In this document: in pieces, positions 17,959 through 26,354 of the stretch | Layout of the letters: each line of letters opens with the position of its first letter | Position numbering within the stretch: position 1 is the first letter of the stretch | From: Bacillota bacterium | GTDB lineage: Bacteria > Bacillota > Clostridia > Acetivibrionales > JANLFN01 | Length of the DNA: 35,866 nucleotides | Assembly (NCBI GenBank): GCA_030705825.1 | Contig: JAUZPR010000019.1 | Span: 1-35,866, forward strand | Direction: 5' to 3' | The notes under the pieces: generated by a model | What the model saw: only the letters and a program-made list of their open reading frames with translations | Told to the model about the DNA's origin: nothing | Databases searched by the model: none | Position numbers and translations under genes: made by a program

Positions 17959-19557
17959 ATGCGTGAACAATCCGTTGCAAAAGGATTTGCTGTTTTATCT
18001 GCTGCGGGAATTATAGTTAAACTATTGTCACTTTTATATTTGCCGGTATTGATAGCAATTGTAGGAGAAGAAGGTAATGGTGTATATGCTGCGGCTTATC
18101 AGGTCTATGTTCTTGTATATGCCATATCAAATGTAGGAATACCGGTTGCCGTATCAAAACTGGTATCAGAGCTGATTGCGGTTGGTAATCCTAAGGATGC
18201 TGTAAGGGGTTTTAAAATTGCAAGATTCTTATTACTACTTATGGGAATTTTTTCCGGTGCCTTGATGGCTTTACTTTCAGGCCCTTTGGCAAATGTTATG
18301 CATTATGAGAAAGCTCATCTTGCTATTCTCGCATTATCACCATCACTCATATTTACAGCAATTGCCTCAGCCTACAGGGGATATTTCCAGGGAAGAAGTA
18401 ACATGACTCCCACGGCTGTCTCGCAGATTCTTGAACAGGTTGTCAACACCATATTGACGCTTGTTTTTGCAGCTCTACTTATTAAGAAGGGAATACCTCA
18501 AGCTTGTGCGGGAGGAACTATCGGTACTTCGATAGGGGCGCTTGTTTCCGCTTCATATCTGATAAATTTTTATAATAAAAAAGGCGGAATGGTAATAAGT
18601 GAACAGATTGTAAACATGGATGTACAGCGATATTCATATTCCCAACTGCTAAAGAAGGTAATAGGATACAGTATTCCAATAACACTTACCATTGGAATGC
18701 AATATGCAGGTAATCTTGTCGATGTAATGAATACAAAAGTAAGGTTACTTGCAGCTGGTTTCGCAGATAAACCTGCAACAGAATTGTACAGTCATCTTTA
18801 TAAATATCAGCAGCTGTTGAATGCTCCCATAGCAATTATGGCGGCACTTGCCGCAACCATATTACCTGCCATTTCGGCGGCTGTTGCTCTAAGGGACAGA
18901 AAACGGATACAAAACAGGGTAAGCTTCGCAATGAGAGTTTGTTTTTTTATTACTATACCTTCAGCTTTAGGACTTTCGATTTTAAGCGATTCCATATACA
19001 GAATAATCAGGTACGGGCCAGGTTCGGAACTTATGCTTTGGGGTTCTGTCTGCCTGGTTATGCTTGCTGTAGTACAGATACAGACATCCATTCTACAAGG
19101 GGCGGGTAAACTTTATGGTGTAACCTTGAACCTGGTATTCGGAATTATAGGCAAGATAGTAACCAACTATTTTCTTATTTCCATTAAGGGCTTGAATATT
19201 TACGGTGCAATTATAGGAAGTATAGTTGGGTATTCAATATCAATAACGCTTAACAACATACTTATTAAAAAGACGTTGTTTATAAAGACAAAGACGCTGC
19301 AGCATGCAGTAAAACCCATTATTTCAGCTGTGGCAATGGGACTGGCTGTTTTAGCCGTACATGCAATGGTAACAGGAGTATTGGGATATTCCTATTTTGT
19401 AAATTTCTTTGGAACCATACTTTCGATACTTGTGGGAATAGCAGTATACTTTGTAGTTCTGGTTTATATAAAAGGTATAACAAAAGAAGAGCTTGAAATA
19501 ATTCCGGGTAGGCTCAGAAAATTTGTCCCGAGAAGTTTGATGCTTAAAATAGGTTAG
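17959..19557 (+). CDS. SpoVB/MurJ-like polysaccharide flippase
   Basis: This 532-residue protein has about 14 membrane segments. It opens with the SpoVB-family pattern (GFAVLSAAGIIVKLLSLLYL, NVGIPVAVSKLVSEL, AYRGYFQGRSNMTPTAVSQI). SpoVB-like MOP transporters move lipid-linked precursors across the cytoplasmic membrane. In sporulating Firmicutes they serve cortex or envelope peptidoglycan synthesis. The ATG is preceded by AGGGGAT about 7 bases upstream. It stands alone; the next gene is metabolic. It is a closer match to classical SpoVB than the 501-residue paralogue at 3727-5232, but I do not assign a symbol. Confidence 0.85.
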   Translation: MREQSVAKGFAVLSAAGIIVKLLSLLYLPVLIAIVGEEGNGVYAAAYQVYVLVYAISNVGIPVAVSKLVSELIAVGNPKDAVRGFKIARFLLLLMGIFSGALMALLSGPLANVMHYEKAHLAILALSPSLIFTAIASAYRGYFQGRSNMTPTAVSQILEQVVNTILTLVFAALLIKKGIPQACAGGTIGTSIGALVSASYLINFYNKKGGMVISEQIVNMDVQRYSYSQLLKKVIGYSIPITLTIGMQYAGNLVDVMNTKVRLLAAGFADKPATELYSHLYKYQQLLNAPIAIMAALAATILPAISAAVALRDRKRIQNRVSFAMRVCFFITIPSALGLSILSDSIYRIIRYGPGSELMLWGSVCLVMLAVVQIQTSILQGAGKLYGVTLNLVFGIIGKIVTNYFLISIKGLNIYGAIIGSIVGYSISITLNNILIKKTLFIKTKTLQHAVKPIISAVAMGLAVLAVHAMVTGVLGYSYFVNFFGTILSILVGIAVYFVVLVYIKGITKEELEIIPGRLRKFVPRSLMLKIG

Positions 19558-19566
19558 ATTTTTATA

Positions 19567-19594
19567 TTTACATTATTTTATTTTGGCTTATAAT
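19567..19594 (+). promoter_or_regulatory. Promoter of the iorAB(-paaK) unit
   Basis: TTTACA (19567-19572) and TATAAT (19589-19594) are 16 bases apart, about 70 bases before the iorA start. TTATTTTA upstream and TAAAATAA downstream of the -10 form an AT-rich dyad. Confidence 0.5.
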
Positions 19595-19666
19595 CTAAAA
19601 TAAATAGAACAGCTAAAACCGGAGTTTAAACACACTATCATATTTTATTGTATTTTGGAGGACATA

Positions 19667-21454
19667 ATGGTTAAAAGACTTTTGATGGGTAATGAGGCTA
19701 TAGCCCTCGGAGCCATACATGCCGGCGTTAACGTTGTGGCCGGATATCCGGGGACACCTTCAACTGAAGTGCTTGAAACTATTTCGGAAATAAATAAAGG
19801 CGAAATTTATGTTGAGTGGTCGGTAAATGAAAAAGCAGCCATGGAAGTTGCTGCGGGAGCAGCCATAGCAGGTGCCAGAGCTCTTGTCACCATGAAACAG
19901 GTGGGTCTTAACGTAGCATCCGATCCACTGATGAGCCTTTCATATATTGGCGTTAAGGGTGGGATGGTGGTTCTGGTGGCAGATGACCCTGGACCTTTTT
20001 CATCACAGACAGAGCAGGATACCAGACATTTCGCTCATTTTTCAAATCTTCCGGTATTTGATCCATCTTCTCCTGAAGAAGCCTTTGAAATGATACAGCA
20101 TGCTTTCGAAATTTCAGAGGAAGTGGAACTTCCGGTTTTATTCAGGCCTACCACAAGAATATGCCACTCATGCAGTACTGTTGAAATCCCGGAAGAAAGA
20201 ATGAAGCATGAACCCGATGGATTCGTAAAAGACCCCAAGTGGGTAATCTTCCCAAGTCTTTCCTATAAAAAGCATATTCACATAGAAAAACTTCAAAAAG
20301 TATTAAGTGAAAAATTCTCCGGATTTAAGTATAATTCACTTTCAGGAAGCGGAAAAAAGGGTATAGCTGCTTCGGGAATAGCGTATTCATATGCCAGAGA
20401 GATGCTATCCGGATTTGAAGAAGAATATAAACTCCTGAAAATTGCGACTCCCTATCCATTCCCTGAAAAGCTGGGCCTTGAATTTTTGAAAGGCCTTGAT
20501 GAGGTTTTGGTGCTTGAAGAACTGGACCCGGTAATGGAGGAGGCACTTATTGAACTGTCTTATGCAAGTGGGGGAAAACAGTGTATAAAAGGCAAGAAAA
20601 CAGGGGATTTGCCATTTGCAGGAGAATACAGCTTCGAGCTTGTCAAGTCTTCCATAAACCGTTTTATGGGAAGACAGGAATTGCCTAAAGAAAAGAATAC
20701 GGTACCTGATTTGCCTGTAAGGCCTCCGGTATTATGCGCAGGATGTCCACACAGAAGTGCCTTTTATGCAGTCAAAAAAGCACTTTCCAAACAGAAGGCG
20801 GTATTTACAGGGGATATAGGGTGTTATACTCTTGGAAATGCAAAGCCGCTGGAAATGGTAGATACGTGCCTGTGTATGGGAGCCGGAGTTACAATGGCCC
20901 AAGGTTTGCACAGAGTTGAACCCGATGTTAAGCATATTGCTTTTATAGGTGATTCTACCTTTTTTCATACCGGTATAGTAGGGGTAATAAATGCTGTTTA
21001 TAACAATACTGATATAACAGTGGTCATTTTGGACAACAGTACTACCGCAATGACCGGTCATCAGCCTCATCCTGGAACCGGAAAAACAGCAATGAAGAGT
21101 GTATCTGAAAAGATAGATATATATGGACTCCTGACTGCCTGTGGCGTGAAGCACGTGGCAAAAGCCAATCCTTTGAATCAAAGTGAAGCTGTAGAAACCA
21201 TCAAGCAGGCTGTGGATTTCAAGGGGCCCTCGGCTGTTATTTTTGAAGCACCATGTATTGCTTTGTTCAAGCCTGCTAAAAAGTATAAGATAAAATCGAC
21301 CTGCATCAATTGCATGAGATGCATACGTGAAATAGGATGCCCTGCAATAAGTGTCAATAACGGAAAAGTGGAAATAGAACCGTCACTTTGTTATGGATGC
21401 GGGTTATGTTCGCAGGTATGCCCGAAAGAATCCATAGGGGGTGTGGAAGCTTGA
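19667..21454 (+). CDS. iorA: Indolepyruvate ferredoxin oxidoreductase, alpha subunit
   Basis: This ~595-residue subunit oxidises indolepyruvate and other aryl-pyruvates to aryl-acetyl-CoA, passing electrons to ferredoxin. The pyrimidine-binding part opens with AGVNVVAGYPGTPSTEVLET. The thiamine-pyrophosphate site is CAGCPHRSAFY, GDIGCYTLG, then GDSTFFHTGI. Two [4Fe-4S] motifs close the protein (CINCMRCIREIGCP, CYGCGLCSQVCP). The track's TTG start overlaps the ribosome site. GGAGG plus 5 bases points to ATG 19667 (MVKRLLMGN). The stop overlaps the start of iorB. This enzyme is typical of anaerobes fermenting aromatic amino acids. Confidence 0.95.
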   Translation: MVKRLLMGNEAIALGAIHAGVNVVAGYPGTPSTEVLETISEINKGEIYVEWSVNEKAAMEVAAGAAIAGARALVTMKQVGLNVASDPLMSLSYIGVKGGMVVLVADDPGPFSSQTEQDTRHFAHFSNLPVFDPSSPEEAFEMIQHAFEISEEVELPVLFRPTTRICHSCSTVEIPEERMKHEPDGFVKDPKWVIFPSLSYKKHIHIEKLQKVLSEKFSGFKYNSLSGSGKKGIAASGIAYSYAREMLSGFEEEYKLLKIATPYPFPEKLGLEFLKGLDEVLVLEELDPVMEEALIELSYASGGKQCIKGKKTGDLPFAGEYSFELVKSSINRFMGRQELPKEKNTVPDLPVRPPVLCAGCPHRSAFYAVKKALSKQKAVFTGDIGCYTLGNAKPLEMVDTCLCMGAGVTMAQGLHRVEPDVKHIAFIGDSTFFHTGIVGVINAVYNNTDITVVILDNSTTAMTGHQPHPGTGKTAMKSVSEKIDIYGLLTACGVKHVAKANPLNQSEAVETIKQAVDFKGPSAVIFEAPCIALFKPAKKYKIKSTCINCMRCIREIGCPAISVNNGKVEIEPSLCYGCGLCSQVCPKESIGGVEA

Positions 21455-22047
21455 GTATTGACATATTGATTGCAGGAGTTGGCGGACAGGGAACTGTACT
21501 CGCTTCGAGACTTCTGGCTGCAGCTGCCATTGATGAAGGGTATTTCGTCCGTACATCTGAGACCATAGGAATGGCTCAAAGAGGAGGATGTGTTGTAAGC
21601 CACATCAGGATAGATAGTAAAGAAGCAAGTCCTGTCATACCATGGGGGAAGGCTGATATTTTAATCGGGTTTGAACCTTCGGAAGCAGCCAGGAATATTT
21701 ACAGGCTTTCCGAAGAAGGCAGCTGTATTGTGAATACAAAAGAAATAAAGCCGGTTACGGCTTCACTTGGTACAGTGAGCTATGATATTGATGCTGTTAA
21801 CAAATATATTTCAGCCAATTCGAAAAAGGCTGTATTTATTGATGGATATTCTCTGGCTCAAAAAGCCGGCTCTGTTAAAGCTCTGAATATTGTCCTGCTG
21901 GGAGCGACGGCAGCCGAGAGCCTTCTGCCTTTTGGAAAAAGCTCCATAGAAAAAGCTATAAAAGATAATGTCAACCCTAAATTTATGGATATGAATATTA
22001 AAGCCTTTAATTACGGGTTCGACTATATAAAATCTATTTGTAAATAG
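21451..22047 (+). CDS. iorB: Indolepyruvate ferredoxin oxidoreductase, beta subunit
   Basis: This 198-residue gamma-type domain pairs with IorA (ILIAGVGGQGTVLASRLLA, SETIGMAQRGGCVVSHIRI). The track's start at 21388 runs inside iorA. The real start is most likely TTG 21451, whose bases overlap the iorA stop (TTGA), with GGGGGTG about 7 bases upstream. This gives translational coupling and matched amounts of the subunits. 83 bases then lead to the aryl-acetate ligase gene, probably on the same transcript. Confidence 0.93.
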   Translation: MSIDILIAGVGGQGTVLASRLLAAAAIDEGYFVRTSETIGMAQRGGCVVSHIRIDSKEASPVIPWGKADILIGFEPSEAARNIYRLSEEGSCIVNTKEIKPVTASLGTVSYDIDAVNKYISANSKKAVFIDGYSLAQKAGSVKALNIVLLGATAAESLLPFGKSSIEKAIKDNVNPKFMDMNIKAFNYGFDYIKSICK

Positions 22048-22130
22048 AATAGGTGAGTTTAATGTGTAGTCCTATTAACCCATTCTACCTATCCTACCTA
22101 TTACCAATTTTATGTTAGGAGAGAGTCAAG

Positions 22131-23366
22131 ATGAGAAGAGATCAGTTTGAGTCCTTTAAAAAATTTATTGAAAGGCTGAATGAGGAAAGCCCTTTTTACA
22201 AACAGAAGTTTAAAATATCAGGAGTGTCGATTGAAGATATAAAATCACCTGATGATATTGAAAAACTTCCTTTTACAACAAAAGAAGAGCTTAGAGATAT
22301 ATATCCTCTGGGACTTCAGGCTGTTCCCGATGAGAAGGTTGTCAGAATCCATTCCTCTTCGGGTACCACGGGAAAACCTATAATCATTCCTTATACTGCA
22401 CAGGATGTGGACGACTGGGCTGTGATGATGGCAAGATGCTATAAGACAGCAGGAGTAACTCCTATGGATAGGGTGCAGATAACTCCCGGGTTCGGATTGT
22501 GGACAGCCGGTATCGGATTCCAGGCAGGGGTTGAAAAGCTGGGAGCAATGGCTATACCGATAGGACCGGGTAACACCGAAAAACAGCTTCAGATGATGAT
22601 GGATCTTAAGACTACAGTCTTTACGGCTACATCCTCCTATGCGCTTGTTCTTGCCGAAGAAGTGGCTAAAAGAGGAATACGGTCCAACATACACCTCAAA
22701 AAAGGTATTATAGGTTCCGAACGCTGGGGAGAAAAAATGCGTTCCAGGATAAAAAACGAACTGAATGTTGATATTTATGATATTTATGGCTTGACCGAAA
22801 TATACGGACCGGGTATATCAATAGATTGTGATTGCCATACCGGTTTGCATTACTGGGATGATTATCTCTATTTTGAAATAATAAACCCTGCTACTGAAAA
22901 GCCTGTAGAAGAAGGCCAATATGGTGAGTTGGTTATAACAACCCTGAAAAAGGAAGGCGCACCTCTTCTAAGATACAGGACCAGGGATATAACAAGGTTG
23001 ATTCCGGGAGAATGTCCATGCGGACTCAAATTCCCAAGACACGATATTATCGTTGGCAGGACGGATGACATGGTTAAGGTGAAGGGCGTAAATATATATC
23101 CTGGACAGATAGATGAGCTTCTTAGGGATATTGACGGCTGCAGCAGCGAATATCAGGTTGTTATAGAGCATATAAACGGAAAAGATGTTATGAAGCTCAG
23201 AGTCGAAACCGAATGCAGGGTTGAAAAGGACGGAGTGGAAAGGATCATAGCAGAGCACTTTAAAAGGAAGATAGGCATACTGATAGAAACAGAAGCTGTC
23301 AGCCTTGGCGAACTTCCAAGAAGTGAGAAGAAAAGCAAAAGAATATTGGATTACAGATACCAGTAA
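22131..23366 (+). CDS. paaK: Phenylacetate-CoA ligase family enzyme
   Basis: This 411-residue adenylate-forming enzyme joins an aryl acetate to CoA using ATP. The P-loop-like AMP-binding motif is SSSGTTGKPIIIPYT. Later family blocks include YDIYGLTEIYGPG, LLRYRTRDIT and the C-terminal VKVKGVNIYPGQI. The usual PaaK length is about 430, so it is complete. The ATG has AGGAGAG about 7 bases upstream. It sits behind iorAB, a pairing common in anaerobes. With IorAB it could form or cleave indole-acetyl- or phenylacetyl-CoA, and run in reverse it would yield ATP. Direction and true substrate are inferred from context only. Confidence 0.92.
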   Translation: MRRDQFESFKKFIERLNEESPFYKQKFKISGVSIEDIKSPDDIEKLPFTTKEELRDIYPLGLQAVPDEKVVRIHSSSGTTGKPIIIPYTAQDVDDWAVMMARCYKTAGVTPMDRVQITPGFGLWTAGIGFQAGVEKLGAMAIPIGPGNTEKQLQMMMDLKTTVFTATSSYALVLAEEVAKRGIRSNIHLKKGIIGSERWGEKMRSRIKNELNVDIYDIYGLTEIYGPGISIDCDCHTGLHYWDDYLYFEIINPATEKPVEEGQYGELVITTLKKEGAPLLRYRTRDITRLIPGECPCGLKFPRHDIIVGRTDDMVKVKGVNIYPGQIDELLRDIDGCSSEYQVVIEHINGKDVMKLRVETECRVEKDGVERIIAEHFKRKIGILIETEAVSLGELPRSEKKSKRILDYRYQ

Positions 23367-23408
23367 GCCTGTAATGTAAAATGTTATGATAAAACAAGTA
23401 TAAGTATA

Positions 23409-23456
23409 AAACACCTTTAAACAATAGGAATATCTATTATTTGAAGGTGTTTTTTA
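23409..23456 (+). terminator. Terminator after paaK
   Basis: AAACACCTT pairs with AAGGTGTTT and the stem continues inward to about 18 bp with one mismatch and a G-T pair, around loop GAATAT. The T-run TTTTTT follows. Confidence 0.92.
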
Positions 23457-23465
23457 ATTACAGCA

Positions 23466-23533
23466 TTGACATTGTAAATTCATTTGTCATATAATGTGAC
23501 TGCGGTCATATTATAACCTAGGTCAATATTGAC
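23466..23533 (+). promoter_or_regulatory. tetR promoter with GTCA-TAT repeats and 12-bp palindrome
   Basis: TTGACA (23466-23471) and TATAAT (23490-23495) are both perfect hexamers, 18 bases apart. GTCATAT occurs at 23486 and 23505. The perfect palindrome GTCAATATTGAC lies at 23522-23533, directly before the ribosome site. This is a likely autoregulatory operator for the TetR protein below. Confidence 0.62.
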
Positions 23534-23547
23534 AAACTGGAGGTACC

Positions 23548-24126
23548 ATGTCGCTTTTTAAACAACATCGTGAGCAGGTAAAAAAGACAATAGAGGAAGT
23601 ATGCTTAAGGCTTTTTAGGGAAAAAGGCTACGAAAACGTGACGGTTGATGAAATAACAAAAGAAGTAGGTATTGCCAAGGGAACCTTTTATAATTTCTAT
23701 TCATCCAAATTGGATATATTGATGCTTTGGGCGGAAAATCAATTCAAAAGCTTCGATATAAGCAAGGCAGTCGTGCCAGGGGCTACTATCAAAGAAAATC
23801 TGACTGCCCTGATCAGGCTGCTTGTTGCAGCTATAAAGCAGGAAGAGAAGATGTTCAGGACATTTATTTTTAAATTGAGCAGGAATTATGGCAATAACCC
23901 TGACAACAAGTTTGATTTTGTCAAATTATTTTCTTTGGCAATGCAGGTTTCCATTGATTACGGCAAAGCAGGTGCGGAATTATATGAGGCCAAGCTGCAT
24001 GTGTTGAACAGCTCGCTGTTCCTTGGTATCGTAGGCTGGTTCAACAGTGGGAAAAATGCCCAACAGCTTGAAGAATATTTGCTGAATTTATTAACAGTTT
24101 GTCTTTACGGAATTATCGAAAAATGA
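23548..24126 (+). CDS. TetR/AcrR-family transcriptional regulator
   Basis: This 192-residue protein has an N-terminal TetR helix-turn-helix (residues ~10-57: LFREKGYENVTVDEITKE, GIAKGTFYNFYSSKLDIL). The variable all-helical C-terminal half would bind a small-molecule ligand. The ATG has GGAGG 5 bases upstream. The flavoprotein gene follows after 16 bases, so they share a transcript. Palindromic and repeated GTCA-TAT sites in its own promoter suggest autorepression. Similar half-sites occur before potA. The ligand cannot be predicted. Confidence 0.9.
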   Translation: MSLFKQHREQVKKTIEEVCLRLFREKGYENVTVDEITKEVGIAKGTFYNFYSSKLDILMLWAENQFKSFDISKAVVPGATIKENLTALIRLLVAAIKQEEKMFRTFIFKLSRNYGNNPDNKFDFVKLFSLAMQVSIDYGKAGAELYEAKLHVLNSSLFLGIVGWFNSGKNAQQLEEYLLNLLTVCLYGIIEK

Positions 24127-24142
24127 GAAAGGTGAGTTCATT

Positions 24143-24838
24143 ATGAAAATAGTTGGTATAATTAGCAGCCCGCATTATGAGGGAAGTACCGCATTACTGG
24201 TCAGGGAGGCATTAAATGGAGCAAAAGCCGGCGGAGCCGAAGTTACAGAGATTTATCTTCCCAATCGCAGGCTTGAATACTGCAAGGGTTGTTTCACATG
24301 CATGAAATTGGGGAAGTGCCCTATTAATGATGATTTTGAAGAAATTAAAAATATGGTCTACCGGGCTGATGGAATAATTTTAAGTTCTCCCAGCTACGGA
24401 ATGGCGCCAAATGCAATCATGAAGAATTTTCTTGACAGAATCGGCATGTTTACAGTATATACCTCAGGCTTGGGCGGAAAGTATGCTGCCGGTATTTCTA
24501 CGGCAGGTGCAATAGGTGCAAAGAAGGTAGCCAGAGGGCTTGTTGGAATAGTAGGAAACGGAGCATTCCAAAGAGGTTATGTCACTGGTGTGTTAGGCGT
24601 AGGGGTAGGCTGGAATGAATTTGACAGGAAGATAAAGCTGAAGGAAGAGGCATATAAATTGGGCGGTAGGATGGTTTCCGATATAAGAAGCAAAAGAAGG
24701 TATCCGCTGCAAAACATAACCGGCAGAGTACTTAATGCACTTGTTATCAGACATTTCTTTATCAAAAATATAAACAGGCAAAAACCGCAGATGGAAGCTG
24801 TTTACAAAAATCTAAAAAGTAGAAATCTTATAAAATAA
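24143..24838 (+). CDS. Iron-sulfur flavoprotein / NAD(P)H-dependent FMN reductase-like
   Basis: This 231-residue flavodoxin-fold protein (MKIVGIISSPHYEGSTALL) carries a compact Cys motif, C47-x2-C50-x2-C53-x5-C59 (CKGCFTCMKLGKC). That spacing is typical of archaeal and clostridial iron-sulfur flavoproteins, which bind one [4Fe-4S] and FMN and reduce oxygen, peroxide or other acceptors. A conserved FMN-side stretch is LSSPSYGMAPNAIMKNFLDR. The ATG follows AAAGGTGAG. It shares the operon with TetR and is the obvious target of that regulator. The lack of an obvious quinone-reductase C-terminus leaves the acceptor open. Confidence 0.87.
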   Translation: MKIVGIISSPHYEGSTALLVREALNGAKAGGAEVTEIYLPNRRLEYCKGCFTCMKLGKCPINDDFEEIKNMVYRADGIILSSPSYGMAPNAIMKNFLDRIGMFTVYTSGLGGKYAAGISTAGAIGAKKVARGLVGIVGNGAFQRGYVTGVLGVGVGWNEFDRKIKLKEEAYKLGGRMVSDIRSKRRYPLQNITGRVLNALVIRHFFIKNINRQKPQMEAVYKNLKSRNLIK

Positions 24839-24866
24839 AAGCACCGGATATGGAGTTCCCGGTGCT
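24831..24866 (-). terminator. Terminator for GH5 gene (also near flavoprotein end)
   Basis: AGCACCGG and CCGGTGCT form an 8-bp stem. On the minus strand it runs into TTTTATTTTA, about 60 bases after the endoglucanase stop. It abuts the flavoprotein stop and may work in both directions. Confidence 0.8.
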
Positions 24867-24925
24867 GCTTAAATCCAATTAACATAATTGTTATCCTTAA
24901 ACCCTGAGCACTGCGCAAATATATC

Positions 24926-26167
24926 CTATCTGTCCATGAACGGGTACTGAAGAGCTTTAACAAGCTCCTGTTTCTTCTCATTGACGGTATACCAATCGTC
25001 AAGCAGAATTCCTCCGGTATCGCCCGAATCGGGGTTGAGACACCAGAAGGTCCAATTCAGTTTTTGATTTTTGATATAATCCGAAAGTGCCTTATACCAT
25101 TTGCCTTCGGCTCCGCTGCCCATAATATCAATCCCGCCGAATTCTCCTATTAGAACCGGAGCAATGTTGTTTTCGGAGAGGTATCCCCAATATTTTTGCC
25201 ACCGGCTTTGCATGTTTGCAGGAAAGGATGGATCTTTGAAATAGGGCTGCTCATATATTTCGGGTCCGTATTCATGAATTGAGTATACCAGCTTGTTTGG
25301 GTTCTTAAGTTTAACGGGATACTTTCCTGCCCCTATCAGATTTCCGCCCCACCAGTTATATTGATTATCATATACTTCTATTCCTTCTACAATAATAAGC
25401 CAATCAGGATTGGCGTCAAGTACGGCATTACCGCACTTTTCCGCAGCCATTCTCCAATCTGTTGCCGCATCCTGGCTGCCCCAGGTTGCCTTTCCGTGAG
25501 GTTCGTTATGCAAATCTGCTCCAATTACAGTAGGGTTACCTTTGTACCTTTCGGCAAGCTTAACCCAATCAGAGATCCAGCGTTCTTCACTGTATTTATT
25601 TGTATACCATAACTCTGATTGTTGGGAGGAATCGGGACGGTGTCTGTCCAATATTATTTTAAGACCTCTTTTGCCGCTTTCTTCAACCAGCTTATCCATT
25701 ATCTCAATGGGTTTTAAGCCTTTTAAATCTGGATTCAAGCCTATATCCACATTCTGGGCTGTCTTTCCTTCATCAAACATTTCATTGGAGAAGGGCAGCC
25801 GTATGGTGTTATATCCAAGCTCTTTTATTTTATCAAGATAGCCTCCCAATGAACCCACATCCAAACCATGGGGGGACAGCTGGGCTGTTTCAAATCCAAA
25901 CCAGTTGATACCCGAAATGTTGACCTGGTTTCCGTTGCTGTCTATCATTTTACTTCCCTCGGTAGATATGAATCCGCTTTTATAGGTGATCTGCTTTTCT
26001 GGGGTGAGGGAAGAGTCCTTTTGTGTCTGGCTTCCGGTAATTGAGCTTGATGCTTCATTTTTGGATGATAGCGGAATCTTTTGAGAATTTGCCGAACATC
26101 CGGCTACTGAAAGGCTTATAACCGCCAATGTCAGACTTAAGATTATTTTTGACTTATTACTGGCCAC
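24926..26167 (-). CDS. GH5 endoglucanase, lipoprotein
   Basis: This 413-residue glycoside hydrolase family 5 enzyme cleaves internal beta-1,4-glucan bonds. A signal peptide ends in a lipobox (SLSVAGC, Cys24), so the enzyme is anchored to the outer face of the membrane. A Ser/Thr/Gln-rich linker leads to the barrel. The acid/base is Glu222 (GADLHNEPHG) and the nucleophile Glu342 (LIGEFGG). The pattern DLHNEPHGKATWG resembles GH5_1 enzymes such as Acidothermus E1. No dockerin or binding module is present, so it is not a cellulosome part. The start is GTG with GGAGGGT 6 bases upstream. A monocistronic unit ends at the terminator at 24831. Confidence 0.92.
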   Translation of the reverse strand: MASNKSKIILSLTLAVISLSVAGCSANSQKIPLSSKNEASSSITGSQTQKDSSLTPEKQITYKSGFISTEGSKMIDSNGNQVNISGINWFGFETAQLSPHGLDVGSLGGYLDKIKELGYNTIRLPFSNEMFDEGKTAQNVDIGLNPDLKGLKPIEIMDKLVEESGKRGLKIILDRHRPDSSQQSELWYTNKYSEERWISDWVKLAERYKGNPTVIGADLHNEPHGKATWGSQDAATDWRMAAEKCGNAVLDANPDWLIIVEGIEVYDNQYNWWGGNLIGAGKYPVKLKNPNKLVYSIHEYGPEIYEQPYFKDPSFPANMQSRWQKYWGYLSENNIAPVLIGEFGGIDIMGSGAEGKWYKALSDYIKNQKLNWTFWCLNPDSGDTGGILLDDWYTVNEKKQELVKALQYPFMDR

Positions 26168-26299
26168 GATTTACCCTCCATATAAATTATTCTGATGACG
26201 AATACAGCTTATATTATATTTCGGTAACCAGGGATCAGCAATATTAGAATAAAATAATTTCAAAACACCTTGATATTTGTGATAAAATATGGTAATTTA

Positions 26300-26330
26300 T
26301 TATTATCAGGTATTATTACCAGGTAATAAT
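26300..26330 (+). promoter_or_regulatory. FapR-like tandem operator before fabH
   Basis: The perfect 19-bp palindrome ATTATTACC-A-GGTAATAAT (26312-26330) is preceded 13 bases earlier by a near copy, TTATTATCAGGTATTA (26300-26315). It resembles the FapR consensus (TTAGTACC-x-GGTACTAA) for fatty-acid genes in Firmicutes. It lies 25 bases before the fabH ATG, just downstream of a weak -10 (TAAAAT, near 26283). Confidence 0.5.
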
Positions 26331-26354
26331 TATAAAAAAATTGGGGGCTTTAAT

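Noticed and set aside
22041-22102. AATAGGT/ACCTATT pairings between iorB and paaK
   Set aside because: Short, with alternative weak pairings and no T-run. It does not support a separate terminator or riboswitch.
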